Origin: an uncultured Myroides sp.
Lineage (GTDB): Bacteria > Bacteroidota > Bacteroidia > Flavobacteriales > Flavobacteriaceae
Direction: 5' to 3'
DNA length: 64,000 nucleotides
Assembly: GCA_913777665.1 (NCBI GenBank)
Contig: CAJYTF010000015.1
Span: forward strand, 1-64,000
Shown here: positions 15,992 to 24,802 of the stretch, piece after piece
Layout of the letters: each line of letters begins with the position of its first letter
How positions within the stretch are numbered: the first letter of the stretch is position 1
The notes under the pieces: model-generated
The model's database searches: none
Told to the model about the DNA's origin: nothing
Seen by the model: the letters and a program-made list of their open reading frames with translations, nothing else
Program-made: the position numbers and the translations under genes

Positions 15992-16027
15992 AAAACTCCG
16001 ACAGAGTTCTGAACTCTGTCGGAGTTT
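15992..16027 (-). terminator. Terminator of the Xaa-Pro aminopeptidase gene
   Basis: AAACTCCGACAGAGTTC and its near-perfect complement form a 15-bp stem around TGA. On the minus strand a T-run follows, so it ends the gene at 16052-17344. It would also work on the plus strand. Confidence 0.88.
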
Positions 16028-16051
16028 AATTTATAAATTACAGCTTAAAAA

Positions 16052-17344
16052 CTATCTATTCATTAAATCTTCAATTTCGGCAGCTTCTAGAGGAATGTTT
16101 TTCATTAAATTCAATGGCAATCCTTGGTTTTGAATTACGTAATCGTCTTCTAAACGAATTCCGAAACCTTCGGCAGGAATGTAAAAACCAGGTTCGTTTG
16201 TAAATACCATTCCTTCAACAAAATTATCGGTTAAAATTCCGTAATCGTGTGTGTCTAATCCCATGTGGTGCGATGTTCCGTGCATCATGTATTTTTTATA
16301 AGCCGGCCAGTCTGGGTTTTCGTTTTGCACATCGGCTTTGTCTAATAATCCTAAACCTAATAATTCAGACGTATATATTTTGCCTAATTCTTTGTGGTAA
16401 TCGTACCAGTTGTTGCCGGCAACCAATAAGGTTTCAGCCGCTTTTTTACAACGTAAAACAGCATCATAAACTTCACGCTGACGCGCGGTGTAACGTCCGC
16501 TAACAGGAATCGTTCTTGATAAATCAGATGCGTAGTTAGCATATTCTGCGGCAACATCAAACAAAATTAAATCGCCGTCTTTACATTGTTGGTTATTTTC
16601 GATATAATGCAACACATTCGCATTGTTACCACTTGCAATAATTGGCGTGTACGCAAAACCTTTAGATCGGTTACGTAAAAACTCGTGCGCAAACTCCGCT
16701 TCAATCTCATATTCCCAAACACCAGGTTTTACAAAACCTAAAATTCTGCGGAACCCTTTCTCGGTAATATCACAAGCCTGTTGAATCAAAGCAATTTCCT
16801 GTGGTTCTTTTACCGAACGTAAACGCTGTAAAATCGGGTTTGATCGTACATATTGATGTCCCGGAAAATCATTTTTCATTTTCTTGATAAAACGATCTTC
16901 ACGCGTTTCTGTTTCAACCGAAGCACGGTAATGTTCGTTATTATTAATGTAAACATTTTCTGCTTCAACCATCATTTTTCTGAAAATAGTAGGGAAATCA
17001 GAAAGCCAATAAACCGTTTTGATGCCCGAAACTTCAAAAGCACGTTCTTTGGTCAGTTTTTCGCCTTCCCAAATAGCAATATGTTCGTTGGTTTCGCGCA
17101 AAAACAAAACTTCGCGGTGTTTTTCTTCAAAAGCATCAGGGAAAATAACTAAAATAGATTCTTCTTGATCAACACCCGATAAATAAAAAATATCGCGATG
17201 TTGTGCGAAAGGTAAAGTAGAATCGGCAGAAACCGGATAAATGTCGTTTGAATTAAATACGGCTAAACTTTGTGGAGCCATTTGACCAACAAACTTTTTA
17301 CGGTTTTTTATAAAAAGATTTCGGTCTATTTGATGATATTTCAT
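16052..17344 (-). CDS. pepP: Xaa-Pro aminopeptidase (M24 family)
   Basis: Removes N-terminal residues that precede proline. The 430-residue protein has an N-terminal AMP_N-type domain and a C-terminal pita-bread domain. All five metal ligands are visible: two Asp in LFDVAAEYANYASDLSRT, His in HGTSHHMGLDTHD, Glu in FTNEPGFYIP and Glu in GFGIRLEDDYV. The ATG at 17344 (MKYHQIDRN) is preferred over an in-frame TTG 11 codons upstream that adds an atypical basic extension. The gene is monocistronic with its own terminator. Confidence 0.95.
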   Translation of the reverse strand: MKYHQIDRNLFIKNRKKFVGQMAPQSLAVFNSNDIYPVSADSTLPFAQHRDIFYLSGVDQEESILVIFPDAFEEKHREVLFLRETNEHIAIWEGEKLTKERAFEVSGIKTVYWLSDFPTIFRKMMVEAENVYINNNEHYRASVETETREDRFIKKMKNDFPGHQYVRSNPILQRLRSVKEPQEIALIQQACDITEKGFRRILGFVKPGVWEYEIEAEFAHEFLRNRSKGFAYTPIIASGNNANVLHYIENNQQCKDGDLILFDVAAEYANYASDLSRTIPVSGRYTARQREVYDAVLRCKKAAETLLVAGNNWYDYHKELGKIYTSELLGLGLLDKADVQNENPDWPAYKKYMMHGTSHHMGLDTHDYGILTDNFVEGMVFTNEPGFYIPAEGFGIRLEDDYVIQNQGLPLNLMKNIPLEAAEIEDLMNR

Positions 17345-17425
17345 AGTTTTGAACTTTAAATACTTTGATTTTATCAAATTTACATCTTATTCTTTTTCAT
17401 CAATTTAAAAAATACTAAAAGTTTT

Positions 17426-18286
17426 ATGAAATTTCTTACAGCTTTATTCTTGTTAACCGTTTCGGTTGTTTCAGCCCAAGTTCAACCTTACAAAATATTT
17501 ACTTCGGAAGGAAAAGAAGTATCGTTTGAAAAAATGAGTAAAACCCTTCAAAAAGCAGATGTTGTTTTGTTTGGCGAATTGCACAATAATTCCATAGCAC
17601 ATTATTTTCAGGTAAAAGTCGCAAAAAGTTTACATACCGATAAATCTAAAAAATTAATTATTGGAGCAGAAATGTTTGAACGTGATCAAGCGGAAATTTT
17701 ACAGAATTATGTAAAAGGAAAGATTGATGAAAAAGAGTTTGAAAAAGAAGCGCGTCTTTGGAATAACTATAAAACTGATTACAAGCCGTTGTTGAATTTC
17801 GCTAAAGAAAACAATATTAATTATGTAGCAACGAATGTTCCGCGCCGTTATGCAAGTCTGGTTTACAAAAAAGGAGTAGAGGCTTTAGATACTTTATCAA
17901 TACAAGAAAAATCGTGGATTGCACCTTTGCCTTTTCCGTATGATAAAAACCTGCCGGGTTATGTAAAAATGATGGAGATGTTTAAAGACAGCAACCACGC
18001 AAACGAAAATTTTCCAAAATCGCAGGCAATTAAAGATGCTACAATGGCTCATTTTTTAGTGACCGAATTGCAACCGAACAGTATTTTTCTACATCTAAAC
18101 GGATCGTATCACAGTGATAATTTTGAAGGAATTGCTTGGTATGTAAATAAATACGATAGAAATTTAAAAATACAGACTATTAGTGTTGTTGAACAAGCTA
18201 ATGTAAATAAGCTGGAAAAAGAACATTTAAAAAAGGCAAGCTATATCATTGTGGTTGATGCTGATATGCCAAAAAGTTACGAATAA
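17426..18286 (+). CDS. ChaN-family (haem-binding, TIKI-superfamily) exported protein
   Basis: A 286-residue protein with a signal peptide (MKFLTALFLLTVSVVSAQ) but no lipobox Cys, so probably periplasmic. The ADVVLFGELHNNSIAHYFQ segment and EMFERDQAEILQNYVKGKI are typical of the ChaN/DUF399 family, with the conserved GE.H motif, and HLNGSYHSDNFEGIAWY near the end. Members bind haem or resemble erythromycin-esterase/TIKI hydrolases, and some are iron-regulated. It stands alone upstream of the sdh operon. Biochemical role uncertain. Confidence 0.85.
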   Translation: MKFLTALFLLTVSVVSAQVQPYKIFTSEGKEVSFEKMSKTLQKADVVLFGELHNNSIAHYFQVKVAKSLHTDKSKKLIIGAEMFERDQAEILQNYVKGKIDEKEFEKEARLWNNYKTDYKPLLNFAKENNINYVATNVPRRYASLVYKKGVEALDTLSIQEKSWIAPLPFPYDKNLPGYVKMMEMFKDSNHANENFPKSQAIKDATMAHFLVTELQPNSIFLHLNGSYHSDNFEGIAWYVNKYDRNLKIQTISVVEQANVNKLEKEHLKKASYIIVVDADMPKSYE

Positions 18287-18371
18287 TTTGGCGGAATGGC
18301 ATATTTGCTGTAAAAACGTCAATTTGTTTAAACTGATTATAAATAACGAAATAAACCAATTAACATTTTTT

Positions 18372-18398
18372 TTGTTTTTATAATTAGCTGTATTTTTG
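18372..18398 (+). promoter_or_regulatory. Candidate promoter of the sdh operon
   Basis: TTG at 18372-18374 and TATTTTTG at 18391-18398 with a 16-nt spacer, one base shorter than the usual range. It gives a leader of about 30 nt before sdhC. Confidence 0.45.
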
Positions 18399-18436
18399 TG
18401 TGATTTTTTAAAAAGAAAAACTAGTAACATTACATT

Positions 18437-19276
18437 ATGGCAAAATCTGCACTATTAAAGTCGTCAATCGGTAAAAAATACTGGATGGCACTTACGGGGT
18501 TATTTTTATGCTTGTTTTTGGTAGGTCACTTAGCAGGTAACTTGCAATTGATTTTTGGAACCGATTTACAGTTCAATCAGTATGCGTACTTCATGACATC
18601 AAATCCTGCGGTAAAAATTCTATCTTACCTAACGTATTTTTCAATCTTATTCCACGCGGTTGATGGTATCATGTTAACCATTCAAAACAAAAAAGCACGC
18701 CCAATAGGATATGTAAAAAACAATGCAGCAGCAAACAGTACATGGCAGTCAAGAAACATGGCGGTTTTAGGAACATTAATTCTTGTTTTTATTGCTACGC
18801 ACATGACTAATTTTTGGGCAAAAATGCACTTTAGCCACATGCCTTTGCAACAGCAAGAGGTTGTTATGGAGCCAATGCCTGGGACAAAGTTAAATATGAT
18901 GGTTTACAATACTACTACAGGTAGTTTTGTTTCTCAACAACAAGTTGAATCAGGTGAATTAGAGATTAGAAACAATAAAGAGTTCTATTTAAAAGGTACA
19001 GATGTTAAATTTGCCGAAGGATATAAAGATTTATACAAAATCACTATAGAATTTTTTAAAGATCCACAATACGGATTAATTTTTACAATTTTCTATGTGT
19101 TTTCAATGATTGTGTTGGCATTTCACCTAATGCATGGTTTTGCAAGTGCATTCCAGTCGTTAGGTGCTAATAACCCTAAATACAACGGATTAATTAACGG
19201 GTTGGGTAAATTTTTTGCAATTGTAGTTCCATTATTGTTTGCAATTATTCCAATTTACATTCACTTCATTAAATAA
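18437..19276 (+). CDS. sdhC: Succinate dehydrogenase cytochrome b subunit
   Basis: Single membrane anchor of the Bacteroidota-type complex II (SdhCAB), passing electrons from succinate to menaquinone via haem b. The 279-residue protein has five hydrophobic segments, with conserved His in LVGHLAGN, LFHAVDG, IATHMTN and AFHLMHG that could ligate haem. A loop of about 75 residues between helices 3 and 4 is longer than in epsilonproteobacterial FrdC. It is the first gene of the operon, followed after 19 nt by sdhA. Confidence 0.95.
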   Translation: MAKSALLKSSIGKKYWMALTGLFLCLFLVGHLAGNLQLIFGTDLQFNQYAYFMTSNPAVKILSYLTYFSILFHAVDGIMLTIQNKKARPIGYVKNNAAANSTWQSRNMAVLGTLILVFIATHMTNFWAKMHFSHMPLQQQEVVMEPMPGTKLNMMVYNTTTGSFVSQQQVESGELEIRNNKEFYLKGTDVKFAEGYKDLYKITIEFFKDPQYGLIFTIFYVFSMIVLAFHLMHGFASAFQSLGANNPKYNGLINGLGKFFAIVVPLLFAIIPIYIHFIK

Positions 19277-19295
19277 TCTATAAAGAAGATTGATT

Positions 19296-21296
19296 ATGGC
19301 ATTAGATAATAAAATTCCTCAAGGTTCTATTTCATCAAAATGGACCGATTATAAAGATCATATAAAATTAGTTAACCCTGCCAATAAAAGAAATATCGAC
19401 GTAATTATCGTTGGTACAGGTTTAGCAGGTGGTTCTGCCGCAGCTACATTGGCAGAATTAGGTTACAGTGTAAAAGCTTTTTGTTACCAAGATTCTCCAC
19501 GTCGTGCCCACTCTATTGCAGCGCAAGGTGGTATCAATGCAGCTAAAAATTATGCTGGTGATGGCGACTCTATTTATCGTTTGTTTTACGATACAGTAAA
19601 AGGAGGCGATTACCGTGCACGTGAAGCAAACGTTCACCGTTTGGCAGAGGTTTCTGTAAACATTATCGACCAGTGTGTGGCTCAAGGTGTGCCATTAGCA
19701 CGTGAGTACGGTGGTTTATTAGATAACCGTTCGTTTGGTGGAACGCAGGTTTCACGTACATTCTACGCTAAAGGTCAAACAGGGCAGCAATTATTATTAG
19801 GAGCTTACTCTGCAATGAACCGCCAAATTGGTCGTGGAAAAATTAAAATGTACAACCGTCACGAGATGCTTGATTTGGTAATCGTGAATGGTAAAGCACG
19901 TGGAATTATTGCTCGTAACTTGGTTACTGGCGAAATCGAGCGTCACTCTGCACACGCAGTAGTTATTGCAACAGGTGGTTACGGAAACGTTTTCTTCCTT
20001 TCAACCAACGCAATGGGATCTAACGTAACAGCAGCTTGGAAAGCACACAAACGTGGTGCTTACTTTGCAAACCCTTGTTATACGCAGATTCACCCAACAT
20101 GTATCCCGGTTACAGGTGATCATCAATCAAAATTAACGTTGATGTCAGAATCATTACGTAACGATGGTCGTATCTGGGTTCCTAAAAAATTAGAAGATGC
20201 ACAAGCAATTCGTGAAGGTAAAAAGAAACCTACCGATTTAGCTGAAGAAGATAGAGATTATTACTTAGAGCGTCGTTACCCATCATTCGGTAACTTAGTA
20301 CCTCGTGACGTTGCTTCGCGTGCGGCTAAAGAACGTTGTGATGCTGGTTTTGGTGTAAATGCAACAGGCGAAGCGGTTTATTTAGATTTCGCAGCAGCTA
20401 TTGAGCGTTACGGTAAAGAACAAGCTCGTATTCACCATTTAGATGAAAATGATGCGAAATTGGTTTACGATTTAGGTCAGAAAGTGGTTGAAAACAAATA
20501 CGGAAACTTATTCCAGATGTACTACAAAATTGTAGACGAGGATCCGTACAAAACGCCAATGATGATTTACCCTGCAGTTCACTACACAATGGGTGGTGTT
20601 TGGGTTGATTATAACTTAATGACAACTGTTGAAGGATGTTACTGTATTGGTGAAGCAAACTTCTCTGATCACGGTGCAAACCGCTTAGGAGCTTCGGCTT
20701 TAATGCAAGGTTTGGCAGACGGATACTTTGTATTGCCTTACACCATTGGTGATTATTTGGCAGATGATATCCGTACAGGAAAAATTTCTACCGATTTACC
20801 TGAATTCGTAGAAGCAGAAAACAATGTACGTTCTATGATTGATCATTTTATGAACAATAAAGGCGCGCATTCGGTTGACTACTTCCACAAGAAATTAGGG
20901 AAAATTATGTGGAATAAAGTAGGTATGGCTCGTAACGAACAAGGTTTAAACGAAGCTATGGACGAAATTGCAGCTTTACGCGAAGATTTCTACAAAAACG
21001 TTAGAGTATCAGGTACAGCAGATTCATTCAATCAAGAATTAGAAAAAGCATTACGCGTTGCCGATTTCTTGGAATTAGGTGAACTGTTTGCAAAAGATGC
21101 GTTACACCGCGAAGAGTCTTGTGGTGGTCACTTCCGTGAAGAACATCAGTCGGCAGAAGGTGAAGCAGAGCGTGATGATGCAAACTTCTCTTACGTTGCT
21201 GCTTGGGAATACAAAGGAAATCCTCGTGAAGCAGTTCTTCACAAAGAGCCTTTAGTATATGAAAACATTAAAATGGTAACTCGTAGTTATAAATAA
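19296..21296 (+). CDS. sdhA: Succinate dehydrogenase / fumarate reductase flavoprotein
   Basis: FAD-bearing catalytic subunit that oxidises succinate to fumarate. The 666-residue protein has the Rossmann motif [13 protein letters not shown], the covalent-FAD His72 in [11 protein letters not shown], and the ANRLGASAL active-site segment. Its length and the Bacteroidota C-terminal extension fit the SdhABC-type B complex. An in-frame ATG lies two codons upstream; the inner ATG (MALDNK) is chosen. Four bases separate it from the unusual extra gene at 21301. Confidence 0.97.
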   Translation: MALDNKIPQGSISSKWTDYKDHIKLVNPANKRNIDVIIVGTGLAGGSAAATLAELGYSVKAFCYQDSPRRAHSIAAQGGINAAKNYAGDGDSIYRLFYDTVKGGDYRAREANVHRLAEVSVNIIDQCVAQGVPLAREYGGLLDNRSFGGTQVSRTFYAKGQTGQQLLLGAYSAMNRQIGRGKIKMYNRHEMLDLVIVNGKARGIIARNLVTGEIERHSAHAVVIATGGYGNVFFLSTNAMGSNVTAAWKAHKRGAYFANPCYTQIHPTCIPVTGDHQSKLTLMSESLRNDGRIWVPKKLEDAQAIREGKKKPTDLAEEDRDYYLERRYPSFGNLVPRDVASRAAKERCDAGFGVNATGEAVYLDFAAAIERYGKEQARIHHLDENDAKLVYDLGQKVVENKYGNLFQMYYKIVDEDPYKTPMMIYPAVHYTMGGVWVDYNLMTTVEGCYCIGEANFSDHGANRLGASALMQGLADGYFVLPYTIGDYLADDIRTGKISTDLPEFVEAENNVRSMIDHFMNNKGAHSVDYFHKKLGKIMWNKVGMARNEQGLNEAMDEIAALREDFYKNVRVSGTADSFNQELEKALRVADFLELGELFAKDALHREESCGGHFREEHQSAEGEAERDDANFSYVAAWEYKGNPREAVLHKEPLVYENIKMVTRSYK

Positions 21297-21300
21297 TTTT

Positions 21301-21900
21301 ATGAAAAGTTTCTATAAGCTTATTTCTATAATAATAATATTTATTTCGGGTTTATCATATAGTCAAAAAATAGAACAGCAAACCATAAAAAAACCTACCG
21401 AAGGAAAATCGTTGGTTTATTTAATACGTTCAAATGGTGTTGGTGCTGCCTTGAATTTTAGGGTTTATGATAGTGAAACATTTATTGGGAAAATAGCAGC
21501 TGGTACTTATGTTATTTATGAAACAGAGCCTGGAGAACATGTGTTTTGGGCAGCTTCAGAAAACAGAGATTATGTAAAGGCTAATTTAGATGCTGATCAA
21601 GTTTATGTTATTGATGTTGAAGGAAAAATGGGGATGGTTTTAGCAGCAGTTAATTTGAATCCTTTAGATCCTAATAATAAAAAAGATCAGAATAAATTTT
21701 ATAAGGTAATTAAGAAGCATAAGGAATTGGTGTACGATGCAAATTCTTTAGAGTTAGAAGATAAGTCGGAAAATGTTTCTAAAGCCATGGCTAAGTATAA
21801 AGAGTTAGCTGAAAAGAGTAATAATAAAATTAGAAGTTTATCGGCAGATCAAGTTTTTCAACATGCTAATAAACCACAGAAGAATAATTCAGATAGTTAA
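21301..21900 (+). CDS. Secreted DUF2846-like protein inserted in the sdh operon
   Basis: A 199-residue protein with a signal peptide (MKSFYKLISIIIIFISGLSYSQ). The segments GKSLVYLIRSNGVG, ETFIGKIAAGTYVIYETEPGEH and DQVYVIDVEGKMGM match the pattern of DUF2846-type domains, small beta sandwiches found in exported proteins. The C-terminal 60 residues are Lys/Glu-rich and helical. It begins 4 nt after sdhA and ends 61 nt before sdhB on the same strand, so it is transcribed with complex II. Any role in complex II is unknown. Base composition is slightly more A/T-rich than its neighbours. Confidence 0.8.
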   Translation: MKSFYKLISIIIIFISGLSYSQKIEQQTIKKPTEGKSLVYLIRSNGVGAALNFRVYDSETFIGKIAAGTYVIYETEPGEHVFWAASENRDYVKANLDADQVYVIDVEGKMGMVLAAVNLNPLDPNNKKDQNKFYKVIKKHKELVYDANSLELEDKSENVSKAMAKYKELAEKSNNKIRSLSADQVFQHANKPQKNNSDS

Positions 21901-21961
21901 CCAGGTCGATCAGTAGTCATAGGTGTATTATTGGTCTTTTGACTAAAAAAACTTAAAGAAA

Positions 21962-22705
21962 ATGAATCTTACATTAAAAATTTGGCGTCAAAAAAACGCA
22001 AAAGATAAAGGTCAAATGGTCGATTATAAAATCGGCGGTATTGAACCTGATATGTCATTCCTTGAAATGTTAGACGTTTTAAATAACGAATTAGTTGAAA
22101 AAGGAGATGATCCCGTAGCATTCGATCACGATTGTCGTGAAGGTATTTGTGGTATGTGTTCTTTATTTATTAACGGTGAAGCACACGGACCAGATCGCGG
22201 TATTACAACTTGCCAGTTACACATGCGTAAGTTTAAAGACGGCGATACTATTTATATTGAGCCATTCCGTGCAAAAGCATTCCCTGTAATTAAAGATTTA
22301 GTGGTTGACCGCGGATCTTTTGACCGTATTCAGCATGCAGGTGGTTTCGTATCTGTAAATACATCAGGAAACACGCAAGACGCTAACGCATTACCAATTC
22401 GTAAAGACAATGCAGATAAAGCGTTCGATGCTGCTACATGTATTGGTTGTGGTGCTTGTGTGGCAACGTGTAAAAACTCGTCGGCTATGTTGTTCGTTTC
22501 AGCTAAAGTTTCTCAGTTTGCTTTGTTACCACAAGGTCGCGTTGAAGCTACAGAACGTGTTTTAAACATGGTTGAAGCTATGGATAACGAAGGTTTTGGT
22601 AACTGTACTAACACCGGAGCTTGTGAAGTTGAATGTCCTAAAGGAATTTCTTTAGAAAATATTGCACGTATGAACCGTGAATACTTGTCTGCATCGATTA
22701 AATAA
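21962..22705 (+). CDS. sdhB: Succinate dehydrogenase iron-sulfur subunit
   Basis: Electron-transfer subunit of complex II with three Fe-S clusters. The [2Fe-2S] ligands are Cys58, Cys63 and Cys66 in CREGICGMC plus Cys84. The remaining clusters use [12 protein letters not shown] and [15 protein letters not shown]. Length of 247 residues is normal. It lies 61 nt after the extra gene at 21301 and is closed by a terminator. The wider gap may hold its own ribosome entry signals. Confidence 0.97.
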   Translation: MNLTLKIWRQKNAKDKGQMVDYKIGGIEPDMSFLEMLDVLNNELVEKGDDPVAFDHDCREGICGMCSLFINGEAHGPDRGITTCQLHMRKFKDGDTIYIEPFRAKAFPVIKDLVVDRGSFDRIQHAGGFVSVNTSGNTQDANALPIRKDNADKAFDAATCIGCGACVATCKNSSAMLFVSAKVSQFALLPQGRVEATERVLNMVEAMDNEGFGNCTNTGACEVECPKGISLENIARMNREYLSASIK

Positions 22706-22729
22706 TCAGATATAAAATATTTTAATATA

Positions 22730-22760
22730 AAAATCCGGACTTATGTTCGGATTTTTATAT
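22730..22760 (+). terminator. sdh operon terminator
   Basis: AAAATCCGGAC and GTTCGGATTTTT pair around TTAT, followed by T residues, 25 nt after sdhB. Confidence 0.9.
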
Positions 22761-22803
22761 TTTCAAAAGATACAAATTAGATAATATTTATATCTTTAAA
22801 GAT

Positions 22804-23571
22804 ATGAAAACAGCATTAATACAATTCGATATTCTTTGGGAAGATAAACAAACCAATTTAGAATATATTCAAAATAAAATCTTGAATTTATCTAACGATA
22901 TTGACCTTATAGTATTACCCGAAATGTTTACTACCGGTTTTACCATGAATCCCGAAATGGTTGCCGAAGAAGAGCAAGGCGATACATTGCAAATCATTCA
23001 AAAATTAGCTTTAGATAAACAAACTGCCATTACGGGTAGTTGGGTTGTAAAAGAAGATAATAACTATTATAACCGCTTGTTTTTTGTTTTTCCCGATGGA
23101 TCTTACCAAACCTACAATAAACGCCATTTGTTTACATTGGCAGGCGAAGAAAAGATTTACAAACCGGGTAATGAAAAGTTAATTGTATCATATAAAGGCT
23201 GGAACATTTGTTTGTTGGTTTGTTATGATTTACGTTTTCCGGTTTATTCGCGAATTGTAAACCAGAATTACGATGTATTGATTTATGTAGCATCTTGGCC
23301 CGATCGCCGAATCGATGCTTGGGATGCTTTGCTAAAAGCACGCGCTATTGAAAATATGAGTTACGTTGTAGCTGTAAACCGCTGCGGAATTGATCCAAAT
23401 GAAGTAGAGTATTCAGGGCATTCACAAGTAATTGATTTTATGGGGAAATATCTTGTAGAGTCAATTGTTGATGAGCAGATTTGCATAACAGATCTTGAAA
23501 AAGATCCATTACAAACTGCCCGACAAAAATTTGCTTTTTTAAACGATGCCGACGATTTCGAACTAAATTAA
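22804..23571 (+). CDS. Omega-amidase / nitrilase-family carbon-nitrogen hydrolase
   Basis: A 255-residue amidohydrolase of the nitrilase superfamily. The catalytic triad is visible as Glu40 in VLPEMFTTGF, Lys106 in YNKRHLF and Cys140 in LLVCYDLRFP. Similarity to the YafV/omega-amidase group suggests it removes alpha-ketoglutaramate or alpha-ketosuccinamate, by-products of glutamine and asparagine transamination. It is a single gene after the sdh terminator. The enzyme class is sure, the substrate is inferred. Confidence 0.9.
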   Translation: MKTALIQFDILWEDKQTNLEYIQNKILNLSNDIDLIVLPEMFTTGFTMNPEMVAEEEQGDTLQIIQKLALDKQTAITGSWVVKEDNNYYNRLFFVFPDGSYQTYNKRHLFTLAGEEKIYKPGNEKLIVSYKGWNICLLVCYDLRFPVYSRIVNQNYDVLIYVASWPDRRIDAWDALLKARAIENMSYVVAVNRCGIDPNEVEYSGHSQVIDFMGKYLVESIVDEQICITDLEKDPLQTARQKFAFLNDADDFELN

Positions 23572-23681
23572 AAGCTTATTTGTATTCATATAAAATTGAA
23601 AATCAATATTCTAATAGAATTCTAATGTGAGCTTAAAACAGGATTTTGTAACTTTAGGTTGAATGTAAAAATTATAAGCCT

Positions 23682-24755
23682 ATGGAAACTAAATTGAAAG
23701 AACTAAAGAACGTTAGAGCCGAAAATTGTGTAACTATTATTCTTAATACGCACAGAACATTGCCCGATAACGAAAAAGATGCCATTCAACTAAAAAATTT
23801 AATTAAAGAGGCAGAAACTAAATTGCTGGCTGTTTGTCAACAAAAAACAGCAGAAAAGCTAACTGCTAAAATCCACGATTTAGCCGCAACAATCAACCAT
23901 CGGCACAATTTAGAAAGTTTGATATTGTTTGTAAACGAAAATGTGTCAGAATTTGTAAGACTTCCAATATCTGTTGAAGATCGTGTGGTGGTTGGAAACA
24001 GGTTTGCAATGCGCGATTTAATTAGAGGTTTACACAACCAAACAAACTATTATGTGTTGGTTTTAAACAAAGACGAAGCCCGATTAATAGAAGCTTCAAA
24101 CGATAAAGTTGTAAAAGAATACGGATTTCCTTTTCCGTTTCAAAACCAACTTTCGCAAACTTCCTTTAAAGCCGAGCCTTCAGACGCTGGTAGAATAAGA
24201 AATTTAACCTCTGAATTTTTCAATCAGGTTGATAAAGTAGTGAATAAAGTACACAAAGATAATCCGTTACCTATTTTAATTTCAACCGATGAGCAAAACT
24301 ATCATGATTATGTAAGAATTGCCGATAAACCAGATAACTTCTTTCCTGAATTTTTAAGCCGAAGCAGACAAACAGAAAGCGATCATGCTATTGTTACTGA
24401 TGCGTGGGAATTGGTTCAAAATTTAAAAAGGAAACAAAACAACGATCGAAAAACCGATTTGCAAACTGCTGTTTCGGCAAATAAGTTTATAAGCGATACT
24501 ACCGAAATATTTCATGCCATAAAGCACGGAAGGGTACAAACATTGTTTGTTGAAGAAAATTTGTTTCAGCCCGCAGTGATAACGAATGATACAGTTGTCT
24601 ATGTTTCAGAAGATACAAACAATTCTACCGAAATGATCGATGATATTTATGACGAACTCATTGATTTAAATATGGATTTTGGTGGCGATGTGGTTTTTCT
24701 TCCAAAGGAAAGCTTGACTAAATTTAATGGTTTTGCTGCCATGACAAGGTATTAA
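23682..24755 (+). CDS. baeRF3-domain protein
   Basis: A 357-residue protein similar to the bacterial archaeo-eukaryotic release-factor family 3 (baeRF3). Such proteins resemble eRF1 and may act on stalled ribosomes, but their function is unproven. Supporting segments are CVTIILNTHRTLPDN near the N-terminus, YYVLVLNKDEARLIEAS in the middle and the C-terminal FFPEFLSRSRQTESDHAIV and GRVQTLFVEENLFQP. No signal peptide. It is monocistronic with its own terminator. Assignment is from overall pattern recognition. Confidence 0.75.
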   Translation: METKLKELKNVRAENCVTIILNTHRTLPDNEKDAIQLKNLIKEAETKLLAVCQQKTAEKLTAKIHDLAATINHRHNLESLILFVNENVSEFVRLPISVEDRVVVGNRFAMRDLIRGLHNQTNYYVLVLNKDEARLIEASNDKVVKEYGFPFPFQNQLSQTSFKAEPSDAGRIRNLTSEFFNQVDKVVNKVHKDNPLPILISTDEQNYHDYVRIADKPDNFFPEFLSRSRQTESDHAIVTDAWELVQNLKRKQNNDRKTDLQTAVSANKFISDTTEIFHAIKHGRVQTLFVEENLFQPAVITNDTVVYVSEDTNNSTEMIDDIYDELIDLNMDFGGDVVFLPKESLTKFNGFAAMTRY

Positions 24756-24773
24756 ACTAATTTTAATAGAACA

Positions 24774-24802
24774 AAAAACACCGCAGTTGCGGTGTTTTTT
24801 TA
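24774..24802. terminator. Bidirectional terminator between convergent genes
   Basis: AAAACACCGCA and TGCGGTGTTTT form a tight stem with T-runs on both sides. It ends the baeRF3 gene and the convergent Ig-like lipoprotein gene, whose stop codon it touches. Confidence 0.9.
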
